DNA of 64,000 nt from assembly GCA_031271815.1 (NCBI GenBank), contig JAISVA010000035.1, positions 104,455-168,454 of the forward strand, in the 5' to 3' direction. The notes below the pieces were generated by a model, which saw only the letters and a list, made by a program, of their open reading frames with translations, was not told the DNA's origin and ran no database searches. How positions within the stretch are numbered: position 1 is the stretch's first letter; each line of letters begins with the position of its first letter. This document shows positions 18,394-27,136 of this stretch, in pieces. The position numbers and the translations under genes were made by a program. Source of the stretch: Prevotellaceae bacterium (GTDB taxonomy: Bacteria > Bacteroidota > Bacteroidia > Bacteroidales > Paludibacteraceae).

Positions 18394-18628
18394 CACAGAG
18401 AGAAACGCATAACAATACAGGCGAATAAATTACAGGGCGAACACACAGAAACTGTCTCAAAAGTTTTTTAGAACGCAAATGACGCAAATCAGAACAAGTT
18501 TTATTTGATTAAAAATCAATATATTAAAAATCTCATTGACATTTTTATTTGTGTAAATTCGCGTATTTTACGTCATTTGCGTTCTTTTAGACTGCATTCT
18601 ACGGCAAAATTTGTCCGTTACACATTCA
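18394..18628. repeat. Gap with long palindrome related to 6627-6775
   Basis: From about 18453 the sequence runs GTCTCAAAAGTTTTTTAG then AACGCAAATGACGCAAAT. Near 18580 the complement returns as ACGTCATTTGCGTTCTTTTAG. The arms pair over about 18 bp with an AT-rich centre. The opening matches the palindrome at 6627-6775. No gene is seen. Confidence 0.55.
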
Positions 18629-18658
18629 TTGTAAATTAAATTAAATTCCGTAAATTTG
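18629..18658 (+). promoter_or_regulatory. Promoter of argH
   Basis: TTG (18629-18631), a 19-bp spacer and TAAATTTG (18651-18658) match the consensus. The predicted start near 18665 leaves a leader of about 30 nt before ATG 18697. Confidence 0.75.
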
Positions 18659-18696
18659 CCTCTCTTATTACATTATTTCATAACTCATAATATATT

Positions 18697-20046
18697 ATGG
18701 CGCAAAAACTGTGGGATAAAGGGAAAGCCGTCAATGCGGAAATCGAACGATTTACTGTTGGGCGCGACCGCGAAATGGATATTTACCTGGCAAAACACGA
18801 CGTACTTGGCTCTATGGCACACATCACGATGCTTGAGAGTATCGGTTTAATAAAAAAAGAAGAACTTCCGGTGTTGCTTGCCGGGTTAAGGAATATTTAT
18901 ACACTTGCCGAAAAAGGTCAATTTGAAATTGAAGAAGGAGTGGAAGACGTTCATTCGCAAGTGGAATTAATGCTGACCCGCAAGCTGGGCGATGTCGGGA
19001 AAAAAATCCATAGCGGACGTTCGCGTAACGACCAGGTACTATTGGATATGAAACTCTTCGCCCGTGAGCAAATCCAACTCATCACCGAAGATATATCTCT
19101 TCTTTTTTCAGCCTTGATTGCGCAAAGCGAACGTCACAAAGAGGCGCTTATGCCCGGTTATACCCATTTGCAGATAGCGATGCCTTCCTCTTTCGGACTG
19201 TGGTTTGGCGCTTATGCCGAAAGCCTCGTCGATGATATGGAACTCCTGCTGGCGGCGTGGAAAATTACCAACCGGAATCCGCTCGGATCGGCCGCCGGAT
19301 ACGGATCTTCTTTTCCGCTGAACCGCCAAATGACCACCAACCTGCTCGGATTCGACAGTATGGATTACAACGTAATCTATGCACAAATGGGACGTGGAAA
19401 AATGGAGCGTACCGTAGCCTTTGCCCTGGCAAGCATTGCGGCAACCGTTTCCAAACTTGCTTTCGATGCGTGTATGTTTGCAAGCCAAAATTTCGACTTC
19501 ATTAAGTTGCCCGACGAATGCACAACCGGTTCGAGCATTATGCCGCATAAAAAAAATCCGGACGTATTTGAGCTGATTCGTGCGAAATGCAACAAAATAC
19601 AGTCCATCCCGCAACAGATTATAATGATTATCAATAATTTACCTTCCGGATACTTTCGCGATTTGCAAATTTTGAAAGAGGTTTTCATTCCGGTATTCAA
19701 GGAATTACGCGACTGCCTGCAAATGTCAGCCTACATCGTAAGCGAAATCAAGGTTAACGAACGGATTCTGGACGATGCGAAATATGATCTTATTTTCAGT
19801 GTAGAAGAAGTAAATCGTTTGGTGCTGAACGGAATGCCTTTCCGGGATGCCTACAAAAAAGTAGGATCAGACATCGAAAACGGCGTTTTTAAACCGGATA
19901 AAAAAGTACAGCATGTACACGAAGGCAGTATCGGAAACCTGTGCAACGACGAAATTTCGCTGTTAATGCAAAATGTAACGGCTAAATTTTCTTTCAAGCA
20001 AGTGAATGATGCAATCAATAATTTACTTACCTTTGCCGCTAATTAA
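18697..20046 (+). CDS. argH: Argininosuccinate lyase
   Basis: Last step of arginine synthesis: argininosuccinate to arginine and fumarate. The fumarase/aspartase-superfamily signature GSSIMPHKKNPD carries the catalytic serine loop. VEDVHSQVE, SGRSRNDQV and the TAM-like HLQIAMPSSFG regions are in order. The length of 449 aa is normal. No other arg gene is adjacent; rsfS follows after 9 bp, so the three genes argH-rsfS-ftsH may be co-transcribed. Confidence 0.93.
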   Translation: MAQKLWDKGKAVNAEIERFTVGRDREMDIYLAKHDVLGSMAHITMLESIGLIKKEELPVLLAGLRNIYTLAEKGQFEIEEGVEDVHSQVELMLTRKLGDVGKKIHSGRSRNDQVLLDMKLFAREQIQLITEDISLLFSALIAQSERHKEALMPGYTHLQIAMPSSFGLWFGAYAESLVDDMELLLAAWKITNRNPLGSAAGYGSSFPLNRQMTTNLLGFDSMDYNVIYAQMGRGKMERTVAFALASIAATVSKLAFDACMFASQNFDFIKLPDECTTGSSIMPHKKNPDVFELIRAKCNKIQSIPQQIIMIINNLPSGYFRDLQILKEVFIPVFKELRDCLQMSAYIVSEIKVNERILDDAKYDLIFSVEEVNRLVLNGMPFRDAYKKVGSDIENGVFKPDKKVQHVHEGSIGNLCNDEISLLMQNVTAKFSFKQVNDAINNLLTFAAN

Positions 20047-20055
20047 CAAAAAAAT

Positions 20056-20415
20056 ATGGACGAAATAAAACAGCTGTTAGATAAAATTGCAGAAGGGATA
20101 CAAGAGAAAAAAGGCGAAAAAATAACCATCATAGATATGTCGAAACTGGAAAACTATGTGTGCCGTTATTTTGTTATATGCCAGGGTAAATCGAATACGC
20201 ACGTGAGTGCCATAGCCGATTCGGTAAAAGATTATGTACGGGATCAAATCCGCGTTAAACCATTTGCGACGGACGGATACGACAATTCTCAATGGATTGC
20301 AATGGATTACGGCGACGTAATAGTACACATATTTCAGCCGGAAATCAGAGACTTTTATAAGCTCGAAAGTCTTTGGGAAGATGCTGTAACTACGCAAATA
20401 CCTGATTTATTATAA
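20056..20415 (+). CDS. rsfS: Ribosomal silencing factor RsfS
   Basis: A 119-aa protein of the RsfS/YbeB/Iojap family that binds uL14 and blocks subunit joining when nutrients are scarce. DMSKLENYVCRYFVICQG, VKPFATDGYDNSQWIAMDYGD and VHIFQPEIRDFYKLESLW span the whole domain. It lies directly upstream of ftsH (11-bp gap), an order common in Bacteroidetes. Confidence 0.93.
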   Translation: MDEIKQLLDKIAEGIQEKKGEKITIIDMSKLENYVCRYFVICQGKSNTHVSAIADSVKDYVRDQIRVKPFATDGYDNSQWIAMDYGDVIVHIFQPEIRDFYKLESLWEDAVTTQIPDLL

Positions 20416-20426
20416 ATTAAGCAGAT

Positions 20427-22421
20427 ATGACAGAGGAACAAAAAAAAAATAACGACAACAATAATAAAATGCCTAAAATGCCCAGGAAGATTAAAATCAA
20501 TCTTTATTGGGTATATGGATTAATAGCGGTATTTCTTATCGGACTGAATTTTCTAAACACTTCACAGCCAACGAAAGAGGTGGGGTGGAATGAAATAAAA
20601 GAGTTGATCGACAAAGGTGTGATCGAAGATATTACCGTAATCACCAATAAAAATCTGGCTCTCATCAAAATCAAGCCAGATGAGGTACCTGCGGTTTTTG
20701 GCAAAGACTCGACCAAATATGCACGCAATCCGGTAATGAAGGTACAGATCCCTTCCGCCGATAAATTTACAGATCAGTTGAATGCCTGGCAAAAGGAGGC
20801 TAATTCCAATATCAATGTCCGTTTTGAGGAACAAAAAGATTATTTCTTCGATTCGCTCGTTTGGTTCGGTCCGTTTATTTTGATAATTATTTTCTGGATT
20901 TTTATTATGCGCAGAATGGCCGGCGGTACCGGTATGGGCGGCGGGGTTTTCAGCGTAGGAAGATCAAGGGCGCAACTTTTTGACAAAGGAGCAGCCAACA
21001 ACAACAAAGTAACCTTTAAAGACGTTGCCGGATTGAGCGAAGCCAAGCAGGAAGTGGAAGAGATCGTAGAATTTTTGAAAAATCCGAAAAAATATACGGA
21101 GTTGGGAGGTAAAATCCCTAAGGGAGCCCTGCTTGTAGGACCTCCGGGGACCGGAAAGACTTTGCTCGCCAAAGCCGTAGCTGGCGAGGCAAATGTACCG
21201 TTTTTCTCCCTTTCGGGTTCCGATTTCGTGGAAATGTTTGTCGGCGTAGGTGCCTCCCGTGTGAGAGACCTTTTCCGCCAGGCGAAAGAAAAAGCGCCGT
21301 GCATCATCTTTATCGACGAGATTGACGCCGTAGGCAGAGCGCGTAACAGAAATGTAAATATGGGTGCGAACGATGAGCGTGAAAACACACTCAACCAGCT
21401 ACTTACCGAAATGGACGGATTTGGCACAAACAGCGGTATCATTATCCTTGCAGCGACTAACCGCGCCGATATTCTGGACAAGGCATTGCTGCGCGCGGGA
21501 CGCTTTGACCGGCAAATCAACGTTGACCTGCCTGATGTGCACGAACGGAAAGAGATATTTAAAGTCCATCTTCGTCCGATAAAGATAGACGAATCTATCG
21601 ACATCGACTTTTTAGCCCGTCAGACTCCCGGATTTTCGGGTGCTGACATTGCCAATGTTTGTAACGAGGCTGCATTGATTGCCGCACGGCACAACAAACA
21701 ATACGTGCAAAAGCAGGATTTCCTTGATGCTGTAGACCGGATTGTGGGCGGTCTGGAAAAGAAAAACAAAATTACTACCCGGCTGGAAAAAGAGTCGATC
21801 GCTTATCATGAAGCCGGTCACGCTACCGTGAGCTGGATGTTACAATACGCCAACCCGCTGTTTAAAGTAACCATTGTGCCGAGGGGAAAAGCGTTGGGCG
21901 CAGCCTGGTACTTGCCGGAAGAGCGGCAGCTGACCACCAAAGAACAGCTGTTGGACGAAATGTGCGCCACTCTGGGCGGACGTGCTGCCGAGGAGCTTAT
22001 TTTCGGCAGAGTTTCTACCGGCGCATTGAATGACCTGGAGCGCACCACCAAACAGGCGTATGCAATGATTGCCTATTTCGGAATGAGCGAAAAGCTGAAA
22101 AACGTATGCTACTACGATTCAACAGGAGCATCCGACTATGCTTTTACCAAACCATACAGCGACGAAACTGCCGAATTGATTGACGTTGAAGTCAAAACTC
22201 TGATTGATTCGCAATACGAAAGAGCCAAAAGCATTTTGCAGAAACATAAAGAAGGACATACTCAACTGGCTCAATTATTAATCGAAAAAGAAGTAATTTT
22301 TTCAGATGATATGGAGTGTATTTTCGGCAAGCGCAAATGGACATCGCGCGCCGACGAATTAATGGCCGAAAACAATGACAAAAAAGAAAAAGAAGAGGAA
22401 AAAAAGGAAGAAAATAGTTGA
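20427..22421 (+). CDS. ftsH: ATP-dependent zinc metalloprotease FtsH
   Basis: Membrane-anchored AAA protease degrading unassembled membrane proteins and short-lived regulators. There are two transmembrane helices (about 27-45 and 145-161) flanking a periplasmic domain, then the AAA module with Walker A GPPGTGKT (238-245), Walker B IIFIDE (293-298) and the SRH region (RAGRFDRQI). The zinc-protease motif HEAGH is at 461-465. The C-terminal tail is a charged Glu/Lys run ([11 protein letters not shown]). Length 664 aa. In many Bacteroidetes cdsA follows; here it does not. Confidence 0.96.
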   Translation: MTEEQKKNNDNNNKMPKMPRKIKINLYWVYGLIAVFLIGLNFLNTSQPTKEVGWNEIKELIDKGVIEDITVITNKNLALIKIKPDEVPAVFGKDSTKYARNPVMKVQIPSADKFTDQLNAWQKEANSNINVRFEEQKDYFFDSLVWFGPFILIIIFWIFIMRRMAGGTGMGGGVFSVGRSRAQLFDKGAANNNKVTFKDVAGLSEAKQEVEEIVEFLKNPKKYTELGGKIPKGALLVGPPGTGKTLLAKAVAGEANVPFFSLSGSDFVEMFVGVGASRVRDLFRQAKEKAPCIIFIDEIDAVGRARNRNVNMGANDERENTLNQLLTEMDGFGTNSGIIILAATNRADILDKALLRAGRFDRQINVDLPDVHERKEIFKVHLRPIKIDESIDIDFLARQTPGFSGADIANVCNEAALIAARHNKQYVQKQDFLDAVDRIVGGLEKKNKITTRLEKESIAYHEAGHATVSWMLQYANPLFKVTIVPRGKALGAAWYLPEERQLTTKEQLLDEMCATLGGRAAEELIFGRVSTGALNDLERTTKQAYAMIAYFGMSEKLKNVCYYDSTGASDYAFTKPYSDETAELIDVEVKTLIDSQYERAKSILQKHKEGHTQLAQLLIEKEVIFSDDMECIFGKRKWTSRADELMAENNDKKEKEEEKKEENS

Positions 22422-22715
22422 TTTACATAAAATTTATCCACGAATTAACACAAAATTAATAGCTGAATTACCTGTAATTTCCGATTTTATAAATTAAATA
22501 ACCGGCGTTAATTCGTGCAGTTCGCAGATGTAGAAAACAATCTTGCTCCGCAAATAGCACAGATTTTCATGTTATTGAAAACAAGCAATATAAATAGTAA
22601 AAATATGCTTAATACAAAAGGTACAAAGAAAAATTAAAACTTTGTGCCTTTTGTATCTTTGGACTTAACAGGATGACGAGTAGGAACAAAAATTGTCTAA
22701 AAAACTTGCGTTAAA
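22422..22715. repeat. Gap with palindrome and a 17-bp hairpin
   Basis: About 22435-22530 is an imperfect palindrome (CCACGAATTAACACAAAATT on the left, GTTAATTCGTGCAGTTCGCA on the right). A second, sharper hairpin has arms at 22612-22628 and 22640-22656 with one G/T difference and an 11-nt A-rich loop. A -7 box (TATCTTTG, 22654-22661) overlaps its right arm. Confidence 0.55.
22654..22661 (+). promoter_or_regulatory. -7 box TATCTTTG before the frameshifted exported gene
   Basis: It matches TAnnTTTG and would start RNA near 22668, about 48 nt before the ATG at 22716. This supports 22716, not 22786, as the original start of the downstream gene. The box overlaps the right arm of a hairpin. Confidence 0.5.
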
Positions 22716-23445
22716 ATGAAAAAAACTGCAATTTTATTTCTATTTTCATTTCATATTTTGTAATTCACAAATATCTTATAATGAAATGTTTAAAGATGAT
22801 TTTTTCGAGATAGAAATTGACAATGTTGAACCACCATTTTCTAAATTGAATCTTTCCCTGCCTGAATTTAAATTCGATTTGGATTTTTCCGTAAATTCGG
22901 ATTTTTCAAATTTTCAACCGGAACAAAAAAAATTCCAGTCAGTTGATCTCAAAAACGATATTTTCAATCAAACTCCTCAAAATAACCGTAGTTGGGTTAC
23001 TCTTTCACACCAGGATATAACCCATCCGGGCTTAGGTTATACAAACACCGTTTCGGGTGCATATAACTTTAAATTGAATGATAATGTGACACTTTCTGCC
23101 GGAATGTATGCGGGTAAATACTCCGTAAATGATTATTTTAAAAACGATGCAGGTATCAGCGGAAATATCAGATTAACGCTTTCCGACCATTTTGCTTTGG
23201 ATTTTTCGGGTAGATATTCATTTAATAAAATGCAATCGGTTTTTGGTTCTTCGATGTTTCCGCAAACAGGTTTTGGCGGCGCGTTGGAATATAAGGCAAA
23301 CGATACGTGGGGCATTAAACTCGGGACTCTTTACGAATATGACGTAATTCGGAACCAATGGGTGCTAAAACCCTATATTATACCCATGTTTTATAAGAGT
23401 TTATTCAAAAGGAAAAAGAAGAAAATATCGGAATTCTATTATTAA
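22716..23445 (+). pseudogene. Exported beta-barrel-like protein, frameshifted after its signal peptide
   Basis: ATG 22716 opens a signal peptide (MKKTAILFLFSFHI) that ends at a TAA at 22761-22763. The frame one base over continues open as CNSQISYNEMF and into a 219-aa ORF (ATG 22786 to 23445). Removing one T from the TTTT run near 22756-22760 would join them into one exported protein of about 242 aa. The body has alternating aromatic strands (YNFKLNDNVTLSAGMYAGKY, GGALEYKANDTWGIKLGTLY) like a small outer membrane barrel, and ends in basic FKRKKKK then EFYY. Either it is a real frameshift, a sequencing error, or translation starts at 22786 without a signal peptide. Function unknown. Confidence 0.6.
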
Positions 23446-23565
23446 AACGTGAAAGTAACCGAAAAAAATGCACATGAATAGCGGAAAAATTCCGTTTTTG
23501 ACAAGTAAACTCGAATGGAATATAATAAATTGATTTTCAATACGTGTTTTTAATTCAAAAAAAAT

Positions 23566-23573
23566 TATTTTTG
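23566..23573 (+). promoter_or_regulatory. -7 box TATTTTTG for the CNNM/CBS gene
   Basis: It matches TAnnTTTG, 62 nt before the ATG at 23636. No clear -33 element. Confidence 0.4.
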
Positions 23574-23635
23574 CAAAATTCGGTAGCGAATGACGCGTTT
23601 TATTTATCTTACCGGAAAATAGTAAACTTTAAAAA

Positions 23636-24916
23636 ATGGAAATAGTAATATTAACTGGTCTAATAATATTTAACGGATTGCTTTCGATGTCTGAAATTGC
23701 GCTTGTTTCAGCCCGTAAATCAAAATTGGAGATAGAAGCAAAAAAGGGAAACAAATCTGCCGCTGCCGCTTTGAAGCTTGCCAATGAACCAGACCGGTTT
23801 TTTTCGACCATTCAGATAGGAATTACATTAACCGGAATTCTGACGGGCTTATATTCGGGTGAAGCTTTTGCGGGAGATTTGGCAATGATTTTTCAAGGTA
23901 TCCCAACCCTGTCGCCGTATGCTTATATAATTTCCAAAACCGTTATAGTTATAGCAGTAACCTATTTTACACTGGTTTTCGGCGAACTGATCCCTAAGCG
24001 ATTAGGAATGAACAAAGCGGAAGGAATATCCATGTCGGTTGCAAAACCGATGATTTTTCTTGCCCGTTTAACCTACCCTTTTGTATGGTTGCTGGCAAAA
24101 AGCACGGCGATTATTATGAAACTGTTGGGATTACACAAAATAGACGAAAGCAAAGTAACGGAAGAGGAGGTAAAGGCCATTGTAAAAGAGAGCCTGGACG
24201 ACGGCGAAATCCGGGAAATAGAGCATGATATCGTCGAACGCGTTTTTAATCTTGGAGACAGGGATATAAGTTCTATCATGACACATCGTACCGAATTAGT
24301 TTGTATTGATATTGATGCCGACAAATCAATAGACAGGTTACGTTCCAAAATAATGAACAATATACACAACACATATCCTGTAGTGTCGGGCAGTGTTGAT
24401 AATATAATAGGGGTAATACATCTAAAGGATTTGTTCGGCGAATCAGGCGCTGATGACTTTTCGTTGGAAAAAATATTGCAAACAACCGTTTATTTGCCTG
24501 AAAATATGAGTGTTTATAACGCTTTGATGTACTTCAAAAACGCTCATGTAAAATATGGAATAATTATTGATGAATTCGGTGCGGTGCAAGGCATTGTTAC
24601 GTTAAAAGACATCATGGAAGCGTTAGTCGGCGAAATACATGAAGAGGGCGAAAATAAGGATATTATCCGGAGGGAAGACGGCAGTTGGCTTATCGACGGT
24701 CAGTATTCTTTTTACGATTTTCTATCGAATTTTGATGCCGAATATCTATTTTCGGATAATGACTATAATACCATAAGCGGATTGATACTTGAGCTTTTAG
24801 GAAATATACCCAAAGAAGGGCAAAAAATAGAATGGAATAAATTCACTTTTGAAGTGATTGATATGGACGGTGCAAGAATAGACAAAGTACTGGTAACTAC
24901 TAAAATAAAAGAGTAA
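23636..24916 (+). CDS. CNNM/CBS-domain membrane protein (hemolysin C / CorC family)
   Basis: The 426-aa protein has an N-terminal CNNM transmembrane domain of about 190 residues (SEIALVSARKSKLE, then VFGELIPKRLG). A CBS-domain pair follows (MTHRTELVCIDID, TYPVVSGSVDNIIGVIHLKDL and YGIIIDEFGAVQGIVTLKDI), and then a C-terminal CorC/HlyC domain (GSWLIDGQYSFYDF). Family members are implicated in magnesium or cobalt efflux; haemolysis is mostly a misnomer. It converges on the histidine phosphatase gene and ends 34 bp before the short inverted-repeat hairpin. Confidence 0.88.
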   Translation: MEIVILTGLIIFNGLLSMSEIALVSARKSKLEIEAKKGNKSAAAALKLANEPDRFFSTIQIGITLTGILTGLYSGEAFAGDLAMIFQGIPTLSPYAYIISKTVIVIAVTYFTLVFGELIPKRLGMNKAEGISMSVAKPMIFLARLTYPFVWLLAKSTAIIMKLLGLHKIDESKVTEEEVKAIVKESLDDGEIREIEHDIVERVFNLGDRDISSIMTHRTELVCIDIDADKSIDRLRSKIMNNIHNTYPVVSGSVDNIIGVIHLKDLFGESGADDFSLEKILQTTVYLPENMSVYNALMYFKNAHVKYGIIIDEFGAVQGIVTLKDIMEALVGEIHEEGENKDIIRREDGSWLIDGQYSFYDFLSNFDAEYLFSDNDYNTISGLILELLGNIPKEGQKIEWNKFTFEVIDMDGARIDKVLVTTKIKE

Positions 24917-24949
24917 GTAATTGGTTAATTAAATGATTAAATTTTATTA

Positions 24950-24996
24950 GGCTGTAGTTTAAAATAGAGATGTAATCTTTATTTTAAACTGCAGCC
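24950..24996. mobile_element. Miniature inverted-repeat element, copy 2 (47-bp minimal hairpin)
   Basis: Arms 24950-24970 and 24976-24996 are complementary over 21 bases with two G/T-type differences, around a 5-nt loop. They are the two ends of the 251-bp element at 58851 joined with the middle lost (GGCTGTAGTTTAAAATAG left, TTTTAAACTGCAGCC right). Flanks TTTTATTA (24942-24949) and TTCTATTA (24997-25004) match at 7 of 8 positions, like an aged target duplication. The right arm encodes the end of the phosphatase gene, and the hairpin may serve as a two-way terminator for the converging genes. Confidence 0.7.
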
Positions 24997-25623
24997 TTCT
25001 ATTATTCTATTTCCAACTATAACCTGCGCTTTCTCATTCCATTTCATAACATTCCAAATTCCGTTCTCTTTCTCCACCATACAAACACACGCCGATTCGG
25101 GATGCGGGTTGTGGATAATATCGCGGATAGACTGGTAGCGAAAATACGTGTAAAGGGTTTTAATGACTACTCCGTGTGCAACGACTAAAACGGTTTCACC
25201 CTGATGCTTTTTCGCAATTTCTTCCATTTTACCGGAAATACGGCTTTTCAGCATTTCATATGTTTCGCCGTTCAACGGGATGTATTTTTCAGGGTGATTC
25301 CAAAAATGGTCAAACGTTTCGGGGTAACGGCTTTCAATTTCGGAATAGGTTCTTCCTTCCCAATTTCCGAGGTTAATTTCACGCAAATCTTCTTCGGGAA
25401 TAATTTCCAGCGGCTTTTCTCCCCGAATCAATTCTGCCGTCTGCAAGGCTCTGAGACTGGAACTGCTGTAAATGGCGCTTAATTCGATTCCCGACAGATA
25501 TGCGCCCAGCGCTTTCGACTGCTGTATGCCTGATTCGGTTAAAGGAGAATTGCCCCAACCTTGCATACGCTTTTCAACATTCCACTCGGTTTGTCCGTGG
25601 CGGGTCAGATATATTCGTGTCAA
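24979..25623 (-). CDS. Histidine phosphatase (phosphoglycerate mutase-like)
   Basis: The 214-aa protein has the RHG motif at 8-10 (phospho-accepting His9) and the second catalytic His150 in VVAHG. Sequence LTRHGQTEWN and LREINLGNWEGRT is typical of the small cofactor-independent phosphatases (GpmB/CobC-like). The substrate cannot be assigned. It lies 23 bp after the M20 amidohydrolase gene and is probably co-transcribed with it. The last residues GCSLK and the TAA stop are encoded by the terminal repeat of an inserted miniature element, so the native C-terminus has been replaced. Confidence 0.88.
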   Translation of the reverse strand: MTRIYLTRHGQTEWNVEKRMQGWGNSPLTESGIQQSKALGAYLSGIELSAIYSSSSLRALQTAELIRGEKPLEIIPEEDLREINLGNWEGRTYSEIESRYPETFDHFWNHPEKYIPLNGETYEMLKSRISGKMEEIAKKHQGETVLVVAHGVVIKTLYTYFRYQSIRDIIHNPHPESACVCMVEKENGIWNVMKWNEKAQVIVGNRIIEGCSLK

Positions 25624-25646
25624 CTGAATGATGAGTGATTAAGTGA

Positions 25647-26834
25647 TTATTTTTCTTCTATGAAATTGACGGCGAGCCATGCCATGGTGGCTGTAGTCGT
25701 TTCCAGTACGTCTAAATCTATGGCAAAGACAGATGAATGCAAGCCGCCGCTTTTTATGCGGTCGTTTTTTGTTCCAACGCGGTAAAAGAGTGAAGGATAA
25801 AGCTGGGAAAAATAGGCGAAATCCTCACCCGTCATTTGCTTTTCGAATGTGATTACGTTCTCTTTACCCAAAAAATCCACGGCGTATTTTTCTGCCCGGA
25901 CAGTCAGTTGTTCATCGTTAATTACGCTCGGATAGCTGCGAACGATTTTTATTTCGGATGTGCAGCCATATTCCGCTACGGTCTTTTCAACCATACCGGT
26001 CAACAAATCAAGAGCTTCTTGCCTCCATTTTGTATCTAATGTGCGCATCGTACCGTCGATTTCTACTTTCCGGGGAATTACATTCATTGCGCCTTCTGCT
26101 ATTAAACGCCCGAAAACCAGCACTGTTTCATCTTTTACGGGAGCTAACTTTGCCGGAATATCTTGCAGACGGGTTAATAAAACGGCGGAAGCAAGCACGG
26201 CATTATGGTCTTTCAGCAAAGCTGCATGTCCGCCTTCCCCGTGAATAGTCAGGTAAATTTCATCGACTGCCGCCGAAATCAATCCGGAGCGAAAACCGAC
26301 TTTTCCCTGTTCTATCAATGGGCTAACGTGTTGAGCGATAACTAAATCGGGCGTAAATCCGTCAAAAATGTTCTCATCGAGCATTGTTTTTGCTCCGCCC
26401 GGAAATTTTTCCTCCGCCGGCTGGAAAAGAAACAAAAAAGTGCCTTCCAGCTCATCCTTCAACGAATTGAGTATGTGAATCACGCCAAGCAGCGAAGCCG
26501 TATGTGCATCGTGACCGCAAGCATGCATCACGCCTTCGTAATGTGATTTATATGGCAAATCCGTTTCTTCCGTTACGGGTAACGCGTCTATATCAGCCCG
26601 CAACGCTACGATTCGCTTTTGCGGATTCTTACAGCGCAAAACGCCTAAAATGCCGGTTTTCGCATAACCTTCCCTAAACGGAATATCCAACTCTTTCAGC
26701 TCTTCGCGAATGTATTTGGATGTTTCATATTCACGAAATGCCAATTCAGGATACTGATGCAGGCGTTTATACGAATTTTGTACTAATTTGATATTTTTTC
26801 GAGTCAGATCTAAAATTCGGTCTTTTGTTATCAT
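25647..26834 (-). CDS. M20-family metal-dependent amidohydrolase
   Basis: A 395-aa M20D peptidase/amidohydrolase, related to hippurate and N-acyl-amino-acid hydrolases. The metal-binding motifs ALRADIDALPV, MHACGHDAHTASLLG and FLFQPAEE are intact, with the dimerisation lid between them. ATG 26834 (MITKDRILDLTRKN) is the likely start. The frame also runs up to a TTG at 26870, which overlaps the stop of a small upstream ORF. The physiological substrate is unknown. Confidence 0.88.
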   Translation of the reverse strand: MITKDRILDLTRKNIKLVQNSYKRLHQYPELAFREYETSKYIREELKELDIPFREGYAKTGILGVLRCKNPQKRIVALRADIDALPVTEETDLPYKSHYEGVMHACGHDAHTASLLGVIHILNSLKDELEGTFLFLFQPAEEKFPGGAKTMLDENIFDGFTPDLVIAQHVSPLIEQGKVGFRSGLISAAVDEIYLTIHGEGGHAALLKDHNAVLASAVLLTRLQDIPAKLAPVKDETVLVFGRLIAEGAMNVIPRKVEIDGTMRTLDTKWRQEALDLLTGMVEKTVAEYGCTSEIKIVRSYPSVINDEQLTVRAEKYAVDFLGKENVITFEKQMTGEDFAYFSQLYPSLFYRVGTKNDRIKSGGLHSSVFAIDLDVLETTTATMAWLAVNFIEEK

Positions 26835-26866
26835 AATTATAGTTGCAAGTGGGATCGTTTTGATTA

Positions 26867-26983
26867 TCAACTACCAATTAAATCTAATCCCTGTTTTCTG
26901 TATTTTGGAAATTTTGTTTTTGAATTTTTTATACTTGAAGTTTCTACGTTTACAAACTCTGGTGTTCTTGCTGTTGTTCTCAT
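26867..26983 (-). CDS. Candidate 38-aa small protein or leader peptide
   Basis: ATG at 26983 opens MRTTARTPEFVNVETSSIK, and the frame runs to a TGA at 26867. The peptide is basic, with no hydrophobic segment. It lies between a well-formed promoter (27017-27047) and the M20 gene, 32 bp upstream of the latter's ATG, so it would be the first cistron of that transcript. There is no homology I can recognise. The support is position and an uninterrupted frame of reasonable composition only. Confidence 0.4.
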   Translation of the reverse strand: MRTTARTPEFVNVETSSIKNSKTKFPKYRKQGLDLIGS

Positions 26984-27016
26984 AAGTAGCATCTTTTTTT
27001 AGTTATTTTATCATTG

Positions 27017-27047
27017 CAAAGATAAAATCTTTTTGTCTCAAAAACAA
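27017..27047 (-). promoter_or_regulatory. Promoter upstream of the 38-aa ORF and M20 gene
   Basis: On the minus strand TTG (27047-27045), a 20-nt spacer and TATCTTTG (27024-27017) make a full consensus promoter. The RNA would start near 27010, about 175 nt before the M20 ATG, which is long for this genome. Confidence 0.75.
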
Positions 27048-27081
27048 CGCACAAAAAAAATTTGCACATTTGAAAAAAATA

Positions 27082-27116
27082 AAAAACGTACCCGAAAACT
27101 CTCCTGATACGTTTTT
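27082..27116 (-). terminator. Terminator after fabH
   Basis: AAAAACGTA (27082-27090) pairs with TACGTTTTT (27108-27116), and the minus strand continues as TATTTTTTTCA. It lies about 20 bp past the fabH stop. Confidence 0.7.
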
Positions 27117-27136
27117 CAATATTATCTTATAATCTC

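Noticed and set aside
20840..21604. 254-codon antisense ORF across ftsH
   Set aside because: It mirrors the conserved AAA domain and has the Ser/Arg-rich composition of a shadow frame.
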